DNA of 64,000 nucleotides, taken from contig CAMZMU010000123.1 in NCBI GenBank assembly GCA_947311845.1, positions 11,959,860 through 12,023,859 on the forward strand, in the 5' to 3' direction. This stretch comes from Poa pratensis. Taxonomy: Eukaryota > Streptophyta > Magnoliopsida > Poales > Poaceae. The notes beneath the pieces were generated by a model. It was not told the origin of the DNA. It saw only the letters and a list, made by a program, of their open reading frames with translations, and searched no databases. The position numbers and the translations under genes were made by a program. Positions 30,654 through 41,761 of this stretch are shown piece by piece (the stretch's first letter is position 1; every line of letters starts with the position of its first letter).

Positions 30654-31672
30654 GAACAGATGGTAACCGTGCACAGACTTTTCAGGCACCGCATTCTAAA
30701 GTTCCAGTCCATTGTTCCGAAAATAATGATCTTTAAGCTTTCAGGTATGGTTTTTGTTCACTTTGTAGTCCAACTGAATCTGCACAAATAAAGTGGAATC
30801 AATGTATAAAGCGCTCATGCGCAAGTTACTTGAAAAGCTCAAACTTCTAAAGGCCTTAAAAGGCAGGAAACCCAAATGAGTAGTGGTGGTAGCAAGACTC
30901 AAGGTGCCATGACTCGAGTTTGAATCAGTTCATCTCAAAGGTACATTCAAACACTTGATCAGTTTTGACAGTGCTGGGGTCCACAGGTTCTTTCTGGGTT
31001 GAAGAGTTCATACATAACAATGAAGGATGCATTTGAAATGTCAAGTCTTAATTAAATGTTTAAGGTGAATTCAAATGTACAGTGCTCCTCTGGTCCTCTC
31101 CATCACTGGCGTTAATGCTGGAATGTGCATTAGCAATATTTTACTTGCAGCAGATGTTATCTTATGTTATAATATGCAGAGAAGACTCACAGAATCATAG
31201 GCTAATTAATTAATCTGAAGGAGAAGGCATCTGGGTAAACACCCTGCAATGGGAGAATTTGTAATTTATTTAACCATGAAGGTACATCACCAGTTCAGCA
31301 CATGAGTGGCCATGAAGTCCAAGCATCAGCATCCAGAAGTGAGTACTAATCCCCTAGTATTTCTGACCTAGAAAAACAGAAACACATGATGGTCATAAAT
31401 TTCATCAGGCCATCACATGGTTATAGTACTACCTCCTCTGCTTGATGTGCACTCTTTTTATCCTGCATGAAAGACTGAACTAATTAGTACAGTAGTTGGC
31501 TACTGACAAGAAAATGATTTCCAGAATTGAATGGTCTCTCCTCCCTTGTCAAGCGCAACCCCAGCAAACCAGAGGGGCGACCACATTTATTGGCAGATAT
31601 AAGTGTGATTTACTTGTTTGTCTACTGACAGGGAAGTGGTAGAACACCCGAGGTCCCGAGCAATGTCAGTAT
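30654..31672. other. No recognised feature
   Basis: Low-copy-looking sequence without coding frames, inverted repeats or RNA genes that I can support. Confidence 0.3.
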
Positions 31673-31685
31673 AAAACATGGGAAC

Positions 31686-32487
31686 CCACCGGGCCTGTCC
31701 GGCCCATCCAGGGCCTGGCCGGGCCTGTCTGGCCTGGTGTGTCTCTGCTGCCGCGTCCGGTCGGCATCCGCCGATAGCGGTGGAGGATGTCCTCCAGATG
31801 GTTGTGTTGCTGCCGCCCTCCGGCTCCAATGGTGGCCTGGTGTGTTCCTGTCTGCTGCGTCCGGTCGGCTACCGTCTACGGCGGTGGAGGTTGATCCCTC
31901 CCGCGTGGATGTGGTACCGCCGCCCTGTCTACGGCGGGTTTTCTCGGTTCGGCCGGCTATGCAGTGCTTGCCATGGTGATACGACAATGGTGACTTTAAT
32001 TCCGTGGTGGCGTTTGTTGGTGGGTGGCAAGATGGGTGGAGCGCATTGGATTGTCAAGAGATGTGGTTTTTGCGGGGTCGGGAGAAATCCCTGTCATCTT
32101 GACACCGACGCGGTGACACTTCTGAGTGTCGCCCTTCCTTCTTGAAGGGTGTCGGGTGTACCCTTCCCCACTTCCTGTAGCGTACCCGGGGAAACCCTAG
32201 GACCAGTCTTGGCAGCAGCAGCGTCATCGTTGTTTTCCTTCTTGGAGGTGTTGTTTGGTACGCGGCGATTCAAAGTGCTAGCATAGTGGTGGGAATTTGC
32301 CGGAGAGGACGCAGCGGTTGTTAGTCGCTTTTGTTTTCGTTGATCCGCCAATGTCGGCATTGTTTTCTTCTTTTTTTCCTTTTTCTTTTCTTTTGGACGT
32401 GCCTGTGCTGTTTTGCCCTAGCAGTAGTCTCAAACTTATATTGGGTGGTTGCTATATTTATATAGCGGGACGAAAGCCTATTTCTTC
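31686..32487 (+). mobile_element. 5'-truncated LINE, TSD AAAACATGGGAAC
   Basis: A 13-bp direct repeat AAAACATGGGAAC stands at 31673-31685 and 32488-32500 around an 802-bp insert. The insert ends with a T-rich segment and ATATTTATATAGCGGGACGAAAGCC, a 3' end style common to grass non-LTR elements. A long variable TSD without inverted termini is the sign of target-primed reverse transcription. No RT domain remains. The GC-rich open frames inside (31678-32145 +) are remnants or artefacts. Confidence 0.7.
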
Positions 32488-32743
32488 AAAACATGGGAAC
32501 AAGTGATAAAACTGACTTAACTATACAATACCAAACTGATGGCACTTCACGTACCAATAAGTATAATTTCATCGTTCATATTATTCGAAAGAAGATCCAG
32601 ACTCAAAGTAACAAGTGCTGGGCAGGCCGTTAGTAGCTTTTGTTTGGCATTGGAGGAACAGGAAAGGATCAAGACTTGCAAAGCAAAGAAAGAGCCTCCC
32701 TTTAAGCAACAAACAAGCATGATTACTTGAGCTGGGCGCCATA

Positions 32744-33574
32744 CTAAACCAAATCGTTCATTCCACCAGCAGCAAATCTGCACAGGAGACCAGAAGGAAT
32801 TAACCAAGTTGTTTGAACCTGTAGCCATAGAAGCCTAATTGCTTAACATGGGTCAGACTATAAGCCCATCTCTTTGTGTACAAAACATCAAACAGATTAC
32901 GGGTGTCTCCGAGAAGTTTCGAGTACCAACCTGCTAATTAGTGCGTGAGCCCGCGCGTACTTCGCCCAATACAGAGCCCACGAGTCTTCGTCGGGCCACG
33001 TCGGCGAGCTTCTCGAGGAGGAGAAAAACGAACATTGCAAGAATCAAAGCAAGAACGGACCAAATTAGCGAGCAAGGTGAAAGAACCATCGCAAGAATCG
33101 GAACAAGAACCAGCGCAAGAATCCGAGCAATGACGTAGCCAAATAGAGCCCCAGAGGCACCGAAAGAACCGGGGCGAAACTGGACGAATCATGGAAAGAA
33201 CAGGCAAATCACAAAACGGCCGGGGCAACCTAACCCGAGGAAGCGGGGAAGGAACCACCGGAAGAACTGAACGAATTAGCCCCCTGGAGAAAGCAATAGA
33301 AGAACCATTGCAAGAATCGACTAGAACCGCCGCGAGAACTGGACTGATTAAGCGCGAGATGGCATGGGAATCCTCACCCCGGCCGCGGCGCCATGAGAGC
33401 CGCCCCTGCGAAGCTGACCAGACGGCATTGCAGGTCCGCGCGAGCTCCGGGGATGGACTCCAAGTACTCGAAGAGGTCAATCGGCTGGCGTCCTCTGACG
33501 AGCGCGAAGACGAGCTCCGGGTCGAGATAGCAGCGGTAGGCGGAGCCGTAGCCGTAGCCGGAGGAGCCCATCAT
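32744..33574 (-). CDS. Small spliced gene, 76 aa, unrecognised
   Basis: My exon model has coding exon 1 at 33574-33378 and exon 2 at 32777-32744, separated by a 600-bp intron (donor GG|GTGAGG, acceptor GTGCAG|AT). Joining them keeps frame and ends in TAG after FAAGGMNDLV. The protein starts MMGSSGYGYGSAYRCYLDP, continues ELVFALVRGRQPIDLFEYLE and is soluble-looking; I do not recognise the family. A further canonical intron in the 5' UTR (33686-33575, GAG|GTGAGA ... GTGCAG|) ends one base before the ATG, which supports a real transcript. The GC-rich first UTR exon lies at about 33,687-33,780. The intron contains repeated GATTCTTGCRATGGTTCT words. A LINE inserted 244 bp beyond the stop. The start is the first of two adjacent ATGs. 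Confidence 0.5.
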
Positions 33575-33686
33575 CTGCACAAGTGCGAAGAGAGAACCGG
33601 GAGTAAGCAACTGATTGAGCAGGAAATGGAGCAGCAGAAACGGGGCAGCGCAATGGTAGAGGCGTGCGATGAGGGCGATCTCTCAC
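33575..33686 (-). other. 5' UTR intron of the small gene
   Basis: 112 bp with donor GTGAGA, a pyrimidine-rich CGGTTCTCTCTTCGCACTTGTGCAG-like 3' end and AG directly before the ATG. 5' UTR introns that end at the start codon are common in plants and often raise expression. Confidence 0.5.
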
Positions 33687-33780
33687 CTCGGCGGCGGCGG
33701 TCGGCGGCGCGAAGTCCAGAGGGCGGAGGCGGGGGGTGGCGTGGTGGTGGGCGGTGACGGCCCGCGTTCCCCGTGCGTGC

Positions 33781-34225
33781 GAAATCTCAAATACTTGCGG
33801 CGCCGGAGACGGCGCCTATTTGGGCACATTTGGTTCTGACGGAGCGCCACGCCGTAGTGGGCTTCTACGGGTGTGATGGTCCAGACGCCGGCCTGTGTTG
33901 GCCATACTTAGATTTTGCCTTGGGAAAGCGGCTAAGCGGAAACAATCCAATCACAAACTTGTGTGCATCGTTTCGATGTAGAGTCCGGTGATTCACACTG
34001 CATTCAAAAGGATAAACACAGGATAAAAGAAGGAGATCCAGCTTGATATACTGAGTGTGTAAAAAGTTTTAAAAGAGCTTGTATGTTTGGTCAGCTGGGG
34101 AAGATGTGGTGGCATTTTCAATTTCGTTTTGGACAACTATCGCCTATTCCGCTTGTGTTCCTCTATTTTACTTTTTTGGGTTTCACTTTTCAGTACTCTT
34201 GTAGCTTTCGCATCGCTTTCTATCA
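33781..34225. other. Presumed promoter side of the small gene
   Basis: Upstream of the GC-rich first exon of the minus-strand gene. I see no clear TATA box; no other gene. Confidence 0.25.
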
Positions 34226-34227
34226 TA

Positions 34228-34384
34228 CTCTTTCCATTTCTAAATATAAGATGTTATAATAAAAAAATTAGATTCTTACGTATCTAGATGTGTTTTATTA
34301 TGTATGTTCACTCGTTTTACTCCGTATGTAGTAAATATTAAAATATCTAAAAGGAATTCTATAATTAGGAACAGAGCAAAAGCA
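34228..34384. mobile_element. Decayed Stowaway MITE
   Basis: TA then CTCTTTCCATTTCTAAATATAAG at left, the word CTCCGTATGTAGT inside, and TTAGGAACAGAG at right. This is the order of words of a Stowaway (Thalos-like) MITE with damaged ends. Confidence 0.55.
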
Positions 34385-34469
34385 TATATCTTTTTTTAAT
34401 TGTGCAAAGCCTAAGTCACTTTCCATATCCAAACAGGCCATTTTATTTGGAGGCAACAGGCCAATTATT

Positions 34470-34692
34470 GAAGTTTAACAGATACATATTGCAACACTTC
34501 AGAAGTTCAGATAGCAGCACCTAAAAAAACGATTAGAAAGAAACGAGGCCATCCAAGCACCGTATACAGATGTTTAACACGTTTTAGGCGTAACCAAAGT
34601 CAATTAGTTGATGTTTAACAGTATACAGATTGCAGCACTTCAAAAAAATGATTACAAAGAAACGAGGCGTCCAAGCACCGTAGCGGTGACAC
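34470..34692. repeat. Local duplication, ~138-bp offset
   Basis: Two diverged copies share GTTTAACAG...TACA..TTGCA.CACTTCA, GATTA(G/C)AAAGAAACGAGGC and TCCAAGCACCGTA, starting near 34,473 and 34,611. Confidence 0.7.
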
Positions 34693-34820
34693 TGTTTAAA
34701 AGACATGGCTACACTTTATTCTGCCTCGCGGAAGCCCAAACCAAGTGGGCGTGTTGACACCAACTCACCCACACCAACCCAGCAACACTCGATTCTCCTT
34801 CAGAATGATCACAATGAGGA

Positions 34821-35121
34821 TTAATCAAAGTTGTCGATCTTGATTGGAGTGATGTCATCTGCCACCTCGAATTTTCCCACTAATCTTGCGAAGAACATCA
34901 TCCCCTGCTCCAAAGTAAACTTGATTTTCTCGGCCTGGTCCAAGAAATGCATATCAGCTATGAGCTGTTTGTCGGTGAAATTTGAGTTTATTCCTACTGG
35001 GCTTTTCAAGTTGGCTGAGTACATCAGTGCCTTGTATAGGGAGTTCAAAAGGAAAGGTTCCTTGTGTAACGAGATACATAGAAGAAAGTAATCATTAACC
35101 TTGCGGAAACCATGCTGTTCC
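34821..35121 (-). CDS. Candidate terminal exon, unrecognised protein
   Basis: An open frame of about 100 codons runs from a possible acceptor (GATGAAG|GG at 35,122) to TAA at 34821. The composition is protein-like: HKEPFLLNSLYKALMYSANL, then FTDKQLIADMHFLDQAEKIK, LEQGMMFFARLVGKFEVADD and TPIKIDNFD at the C-terminus. I do not recognise the family and found no partner exon nearby; an exon at 46113-45980 on the same strand, beyond a LINE, is one candidate. It could also be a relic of a transposon gene. Confidence 0.35.
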
Positions 35122-35125
35122 CTTC

Positions 35126-36052
35126 ATCTTTACTATTAAATGGCAGTTCGTACGTACATAACTGGCAGAAATTTTTGCCGATCGTTTTCTGCCATCATTA
35201 CGATGGACTATCGAGCTAACATGGGCCAGCCCAACTGCGCGCTCTAACGCAACGCGTTACTTTTCCCGGGCATCGATGCAATCTAATTAATTAATTATGT
35301 AATCAGTACTTTCCAAACTTATAAGCATTTTCTTTCCCAGACAGCGTCTTCCCACACAGACAGCTCCGTGCAATCAATTTCAAAAAACTTCCATACCGCT
35401 TTCAATCAACAAATCAGATTTCTGCAATCGGCAACCTGTCGCCGTCACCGTCGACCGTCCCGGTCCCTGCACTCGACCTGGTTTCCGCGACGCCGGCTTC
35501 ATTCCGCGATGCCGGCTCCATTCCGCGAGGTTGCCATCACAGAATACCTTCAGCCTGCTTCGACTCCTGCCATCGAATGACACTACCACGATGAGATGCC
35601 TGAAACTTTGCTCCTATGATATATTGGCTGGTACTTAAAGGGAAGATGCAATGAGGAGGATTGCTGGTGAGATGTCTGAACCTAGCAGAAATTCAAGTAT
35701 GGTTCAAATTACAGGGCTACATGGGGATGCCTGGGCATGTGCTGTCAGCTCATACCGAGTAACGAAATAATTTTGGATATATCCAGTCAAATGTTATTAG
35801 GTTGGTTGGTTTTGTCCTACCTTTAAGTGGAGGTAAATACCTAATCCTGCTAGTGTATATTGTGTCTTTAGATATTCTCCAAATGATTACTAGGGCTCCC
35901 TTTATATAGGTCAGCAAGACTGGGTTACTGCATTTTTTTTTTGTAGAATTAGGATTTAGTAGTAGTCCAATGCTTGCACAAGTGGCCTCCTGTTCTGGTC
36001 GCAGTAGAGTCATGTGCTCGTACTAGTCTGAACTCTGAACCATGAGCTCAGC
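35126..36052. other. No supported gene
   Basis: A C-rich segment 35,340-35,580 resembles a 5' leader and has a short plus frame (35368-35580) rich in Arg and His without domain. The rest is AT-rich and non-coding. Confidence 0.25.
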
Positions 36053-36689
36053 TTAGAGCATCTGTAGTGGAACGTGGAAACGGTCGTGCAAACAAAATAT
36101 AGACGACCACAAGCGAAAAACAGCCTCCAGCGGATCGTGTATACGGCCGTGCATACTTCCCATGTCCACCCACGATGGTACTGGGCGTCGAAATAAACAC
36201 CAGCGAGCCACGCTCGTGAGCTCGCGAAAAGAAGGCCGCTGCTTGGTTCCGCGTACGTACTGAGAGTACGTCCTTTTTTTCTTTTTTACTTGCTCTTTGA
36301 TCTACACAAATACAATTCGATTTGAAAAGTTGTGTACACGAAATACGTGCGTACTGATGAGTTGGTTCCATTCCCATACTCGGTTTCAAGTTTCATCGAT
36401 CATAACTTGCCAATTTCGAACCGATGTTCAGAACTTTTTTGGTCGAATTTTGTCAAATTCGTCACACTCGGTTGAAATTTTGAAAAATCCTTTGACGAGC
36501 ATGTTCAACTTGATGTTTCTCACAACTTTCGTGTTGAAACTTTTCCATTTCGATAGACGTATACGGATACATCTTGTACTGAACTTTGTTGTAAGAACTA
36601 TGTGAAGCAAAAATATTTTATTGATAGCACTCATTGCATAAATTAAAACTGGATGAAAAGAAATGGATTACAAAGTTATAACTAGGACA

Positions 36690-36893
36690 TCACTCGTCTC
36701 CAAACTTTTGCCACACATGGTCAATTAGATCAAGTTTAAGCTGAGAATGTTCATCGACATTTCTAATCCGGTGAGTCATCTGAATAAAAGAGCTCAGTTG
36801 TTCCGCATGAGTACGAGAGACTGTGACTCTTTCTCCTATCGCCTCAAAAGTGCAGCTTTGCCGACCAATTTCACGCTCCTCTTCAACTATCAT
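36690..36893 (-). pseudogene. Harbinger transposase C-terminal remnant
   Basis: 67 residues beginning MIVEEEREIGRQ and ending IRNVDEHSQLKLDLIDHVWQKFG. The tail pattern (IR...H.QL..DLI.H.W...G) is the usual C-terminus of plant PIF/Harbinger DDE transposases. The DDE core is absent. Confidence 0.6.
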
Positions 36894-36899
36894 TGCCTC

Positions 36900-36968
36900 A
36901 AAATATAGCCGTTGGAAATATAGCCGTTGGAATATAGCCGTTTGAAAATATAGCCGTTGGAATATACA
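36900..36968. repeat. Minisatellite AATATAGCCGTTGGA
   Basis: Four to five imperfect direct copies of a 14-16 bp unit next to the right terminal repeat of the Harbinger element, followed by several TACACGTCC words. Confidence 0.75.
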
Positions 36969-37100
36969 CGTCCGGATTTACACGTCCTGATACACGTTCC
37001 ACTGAAAAACTGGGAGGTGTAAAATTTAGCAACGTGTATATGGACGTGTATATGGAGATATACACGTCCAGATATACACGTTCCACTAGAGATGCTCTTA

Positions 37101-37828
37101 GAGCGTAGCGGTGGTGTGTTGACCAAGACAGAACATCTGACGAGTGATCATGAAATGAGGACACATGGAACATTACGACATTTCAAGATTACATACAAAT
37201 TGCACTGCGTGTTTATCTATTACATAACACTATTTCTCCATCACTCCATGTCTGTAACCAATAGCTAATCTATTTTTGCACTCGGACAATAATACCAAGG
37301 TCGAGCGTTATATACACAAGCATATGCAAACTGAACTAAGAGGACTCTAGTGAAATTTTTAGAAATGTGAAATTGGTCTAGTTTTAAGTAGGCGTGGAGC
37401 TGAAGGAGAATGTCAAAACAGACTGCTCATGAAAAAATATATACTAAAATCAAATGTGGCATGCCTAGAAACAAACTTTTATACAATGTGATAGGATAGC
37501 ACTTGGAGGGGCAATATTTCAATCATCCAATAAAACTTGCAGGAAAATCAATGGGCATTCATAACATGAACACTGGAGCAAAATCACTGATATTGGTGAA
37601 AAGATTATTGCAATACAAAAGCAATATTTATAAGAGTAAGTTTTGCTTGGTGTCCTTGTCAATTAATATTAAATTTAGTGACCGGACTTACTCTCCTTTT
37701 TTAGCCTTCTCTTGGTAAAATTCTAATCACGCAGCCACTCATTGCTCAACTAAATTTTATAACAATTTAATTGATCATGGTGCAATTCCGAACAAGAGGA
37801 AATATCAGCGCATAGTGGTTGGAGGAGT
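37101..37828. other. No recognised feature
   Basis: AT-rich, low-copy-looking sequence between the Harbinger relic and the LINE. No gene or repeat identified. Confidence 0.3.
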
Positions 37829-37989
37829 CAATTTTACTGTTTTTTTAGATAAAGGGAGCTTTATTACTTAAAAGGTTTAAGTATTACACCCAGCCTCTGC
37901 ATAACCAAGATGCACACAGCCGAAACAAGTCTAAAGTTCGAAACATAAAAAGACGAATTACATATCATAATGAGAAATTGTAAGAACGC

Positions 37990-40900
37990 CTATGGTGGTG
38001 GAGGGCCAATTCGCAAATTATGCTGCAATCCATGTCGGGATAAAAAGTCCCTCGCCGTATCCTCCAGTCTGGTACACACCTCCATAAACAGGTCTCGATG
38101 TCCCCACACGTTGCAACTATGACCACGAACGGAGAGTAGCAGTAGCCCAGTAGATAACCTGCATAAGAGAATATTTTTTATCATTAAAAATCTTGTCATA
38201 TCTACATAGCCAAAGCAACCATATTACGGCAAGCGCTCTCACCCTAATAAGTTGTTTGAACCTATTATCCACCCCATTCAGCCAATTGCCAAAAATATTG
38301 GCAATGCTTTTGGGTGGGTAAATAGTAGAACCTATCTGGATGATGGATCATATAGAACTAGCAAACTTGCACTCGAAGAATAAGTGTTTGATCGTCTCGT
38401 CTTTATGACAGAAGACACACTGTTTACTTCCATGCCAATTACGTTTTGCAAGGTTGTCTTTAGTAAGAATAACTCCTCGACGAAGATACCATGCAAAAAC
38501 TTTGTTTTTTAGTGGAATCTTCATCTTCCATATTTTCTTATTATTATCAACCGGCACATCTGGTTGGATAAGAGCTGTATACATTGAGTCCACTGAGAAT
38601 TTACCACTATTGTGTAAATTCCACCGAAACTCATCAGTCCCTTGTGTCAAATTGACAGAAGCTAGACGCTGTAGCAACTCGTGCCAAGCGACCAGTCTGG
38701 GACCAACAAGATCTCTCTGACATCCAGTTGGAGTATGGTCTACCAACACTTGAGCAAGCGTATCACTCTTGTGACGTCCTTGGACTATAGTGTATAACGC
38801 TGGATATTGTTCTCGGAGTGTGGTAGTACCTAGCCACTTATCCTCCCAGAACCTTATCTCTGACCCATCCTTAATGGAGAAAGAACCATATGGGAAGAAG
38901 AATTTCTTCGTCGCCATTAGGCCAGCCCAAAAATGTGAATCACCTGGTTTCCAAGAAACCTGTGATAACGCACTTGAGCCTATGTATTTCCTCCTAAGAA
39001 GAGTTTGCCATACCCCATCTTCGGTGAGAAGCTTAAACAGCCACTTACCAAGGAGCTCTATTCTTGACCTCAAGATCATGAATCCCTAGACCACCATGGT
39101 CCTTAGGGCGGCACACTACATCCCATTTTGCCAGCCGATATTTCTTTTTTTCACTATCCCCTTGCCAAAAGAATCTAGATCGAAAGTAATCCAATCGATG
39201 CAAGACTCCCTTTGGTAACTGGAAGAAGATATCATATACATACCATATTAGTTAGGACTGAATTAATGAGCACCAACCTACCACCCAGGGATAATAGTTT
39301 TCCTTTCCAACTAATCAACCTTTTTTGCAGTCTTTCCTCAACATGTTTCCATTGAGCTATCGTTAGCCTCCTAAAGTGGATTGGTATGCCAAGATAGTTA
39401 ATTGGAAACTGGCCAAGCCCACAGCCGAATAACTCAGCATATTGGGCAGCCTCGTCCTGAGCGTCGCCAAAACAAAACACTTCACTTTTATGGAAATTAA
39501 TTTTTAGACCGGAAAGTTGCTCGAACGCTGATAATATTAATTTCAGGTTTCTTGCCTTCTCCATGTCATGTTCCATAAAAAGAATTGTATCGTCAGCATA
39601 TTGGAGAATGGATAATCCGCCATCCACTAGATGCGGAACCACTCCAACAATTTGCCCATCCAATTTCGCACGTTCAATGATTATGGCTAGCATATCAGCA
39701 ACTATATTAAATAATATAGGTGATAATGGATCGCCTTGTCGTAATCCCTTTTTCGTTTGGAAGTATCTACCAACATCGTCATTCACTTTGATGGCGACAC
39801 TTCCTCCGGAAACGAAATTATGTATCATTGCCCGCCACTCATCTGAAAAACCTTTCATTCTGAGTGTTTGTTGCAGGAAAGACCATTTGACTTTATCATA
39901 AGCCTTTTCGAAGTCAATTTTTAGAATGACTCCATTAAGCTTTTTCCGATGCAACTCATGCACTGTTTCATGAAGGATCACAACACCGTCAAGTATATTG
40001 CGACCTTGCATAAAAGCAGTTTGAGTAGGTCTCACAACATGATCAGCCACCGAATTAAGCCTAATAGTAGCGGTTTTAGTGAAATTTTGAAGCTAACGTT
40101 TAGAAACAGATAGGTCTATATTGCTGATCCTTTCTGCTCCATTAACCTTAGGCAACAAAATTATCTCACCGAAATTTAGGCGAAATAATTCGAGTTGTCC
40201 AGCATGCAAAGCATGAAACATCTCGATCAGTCCGATTGGATTACATCCCAAAAAGTTTGATAAAACTCAGCAGGAAAACCATCCGGCCCGGTGCTTTGTT
40301 GTGTTCCATTTGGAATACCGCCTTCTTAACCTCCTCCTCAGAGTAAGGGGCTGTAAGATGGGCGTTTTCCTCATCGGAAACTTGCGGAATATCATTTTCC
40401 GGGATTCGTCGAGCGAGAAATTATCTGCATCCGGCTCACCAAACAATTTTTTATAGTACTTCGTGATGTAGGATTTTAGTTGCTCATGGCCTTCAATCGT
40501 ACCCTCCTCCTGTATAAGAGAATGAATGAGTTTCTTTCTATGTCTGCCATTAGCTAGACTATGAAAGTATCTCGTATTCGAATCTCCTTCCAGAATGAAT
40601 TGGGCTTTGATCGTTGATACCATTTGAGCTCCTCTTCACGAAGAAGACCCGCCATCTCTACATTGGATCGATTTTTAAGATCAATCTCTTGTGTTGACAG
40701 CGGTCTGACTTCCGCAATAGCCTCTAATTCATCAATAATAGATGACAGACGAAGCTTCTCATTTTTTAGCTGACCTACCATATGTCTAGCCCAACCTTTC
40801 AGGTGTTTACGCAATGCGCTTATTTTGTTATTCCACCTTTGGATTGGAGTAAGACCAGGCACCGGTCTTTCCCACACCCTCTTAACCATTTCGAAAAAAC

Positions 40901-41664
40901 CTTCCCTATGCAACCAACCCAATTCAAATTTGAATTGGCGTTTACAAGATGGATTAGGTGTTCCCGTGGTTAAAATATGGGTGCATGATCTGACAACGCC
41001 TCGATACGTTCGAGGACCCATACTGAGGCCATTGGGTATTTAACTTCCCAATCCGAATCATCAATACATGGTCCAGCTTTTCGTATGTTGGCTCTGGAGG
41101 CTGTTAGCCCAAGTGTACTGCCTCCCAACCATCGATACCTCTCTTAGACTAAGACTGTCAATTACATCATTGAATAAGAGAGGCCATCGGTTGTCAAATC
41201 TGCCTCTACTCTTCTCATGTGGGAACCTTAGCAAATTAAAATCTCCACCTATAATAATAGGATATGGATTATCTTTTACTAGGTTTACCAGCTCTCTGAG
41301 AAAAGCAGATTTATACTCATCTTGGGCGGCGCCGTACACACAGCGACTAGAGTCCATTGAAGTTGTCGGCTTTGTTGCGAATGTGAAACTTAATATGAAA
41401 GTCCCCATCCGAACTAGCCAACACATCCATAGTCTCTGTTCTGACGCCTAGTAAAATGCCCCCTGACCTACCACATGGCGGACGGGACTTCCATGTGAAT
41501 TCTACACCACCAGATAAGCGGTTTAGTAGACTCGCAGAGAAATCCCGTTTACCAGTTTCGGAAATTCCCACAAAATCCAATCGATGATCCCGAATAGAAT
41601 CAGCAATACGAGTATGCTTAGCCAAGTCTCGAAGACCTCTGCTATTCTCGAATATACCATTCAT
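37990..41664 (-). pseudogene. LINE ORF2 (endonuclease, RT, zf-RVT), degenerate
   Basis: Starts MNGIFENSRGLRDLAKHTRI, followed by an apurinic-type endonuclease (FVGISETGKRDFS, CGRSGGILLG, GGDFNLLRF near 41,230). The reverse transcriptase follows with TAFMQGRNILDGV, IDFEKAYDKVKW, GLRQGDPLSPILFN and the catalytic YADD at about 39,590-39,600. Then comes a C-terminal zf-RVT-like domain (WKMKIPLKNKVFAWYL, CVFCHKDETIKHLFFEC, about 38,360-38,520) and the end RHGLQHNLRIGPPPP at 37990. Frame changes occur near 41,060-41,350, 40,560, 40,270, 39,230 and 38,350. The protein nicks DNA and copies the element RNA at the nick. Confidence 0.9.
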
Positions 41665-41761
41665 CAGGAAACAATCGGGGGTGTGGACAACTTCGCCTTT
41701 TTCCGTGGCGTTTTATTATTTTTCTTATGAGAATCTGCTTTGGACTTGCGGTCAGATGCTT

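Larger units (their letters stand above)
36056..37097. mobile_element. PIF/Harbinger element, 1.04 kb, TSD TTA
   Basis: Left end GAGCATCTGTAGTGGAACGTG and right end complement GAGCATCTCTAGTGGAACGTG, flanked by TTA at 36053-36055 and 37098-37100. The interior keeps a C-terminal transposase remnant on the minus strand (36690-36893). Tandem copies of AATATAGCCGTTGGA lie near the right end (36,900-36,965). It is a deletion derivative of an autonomous Harbinger. Confidence 0.85.
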
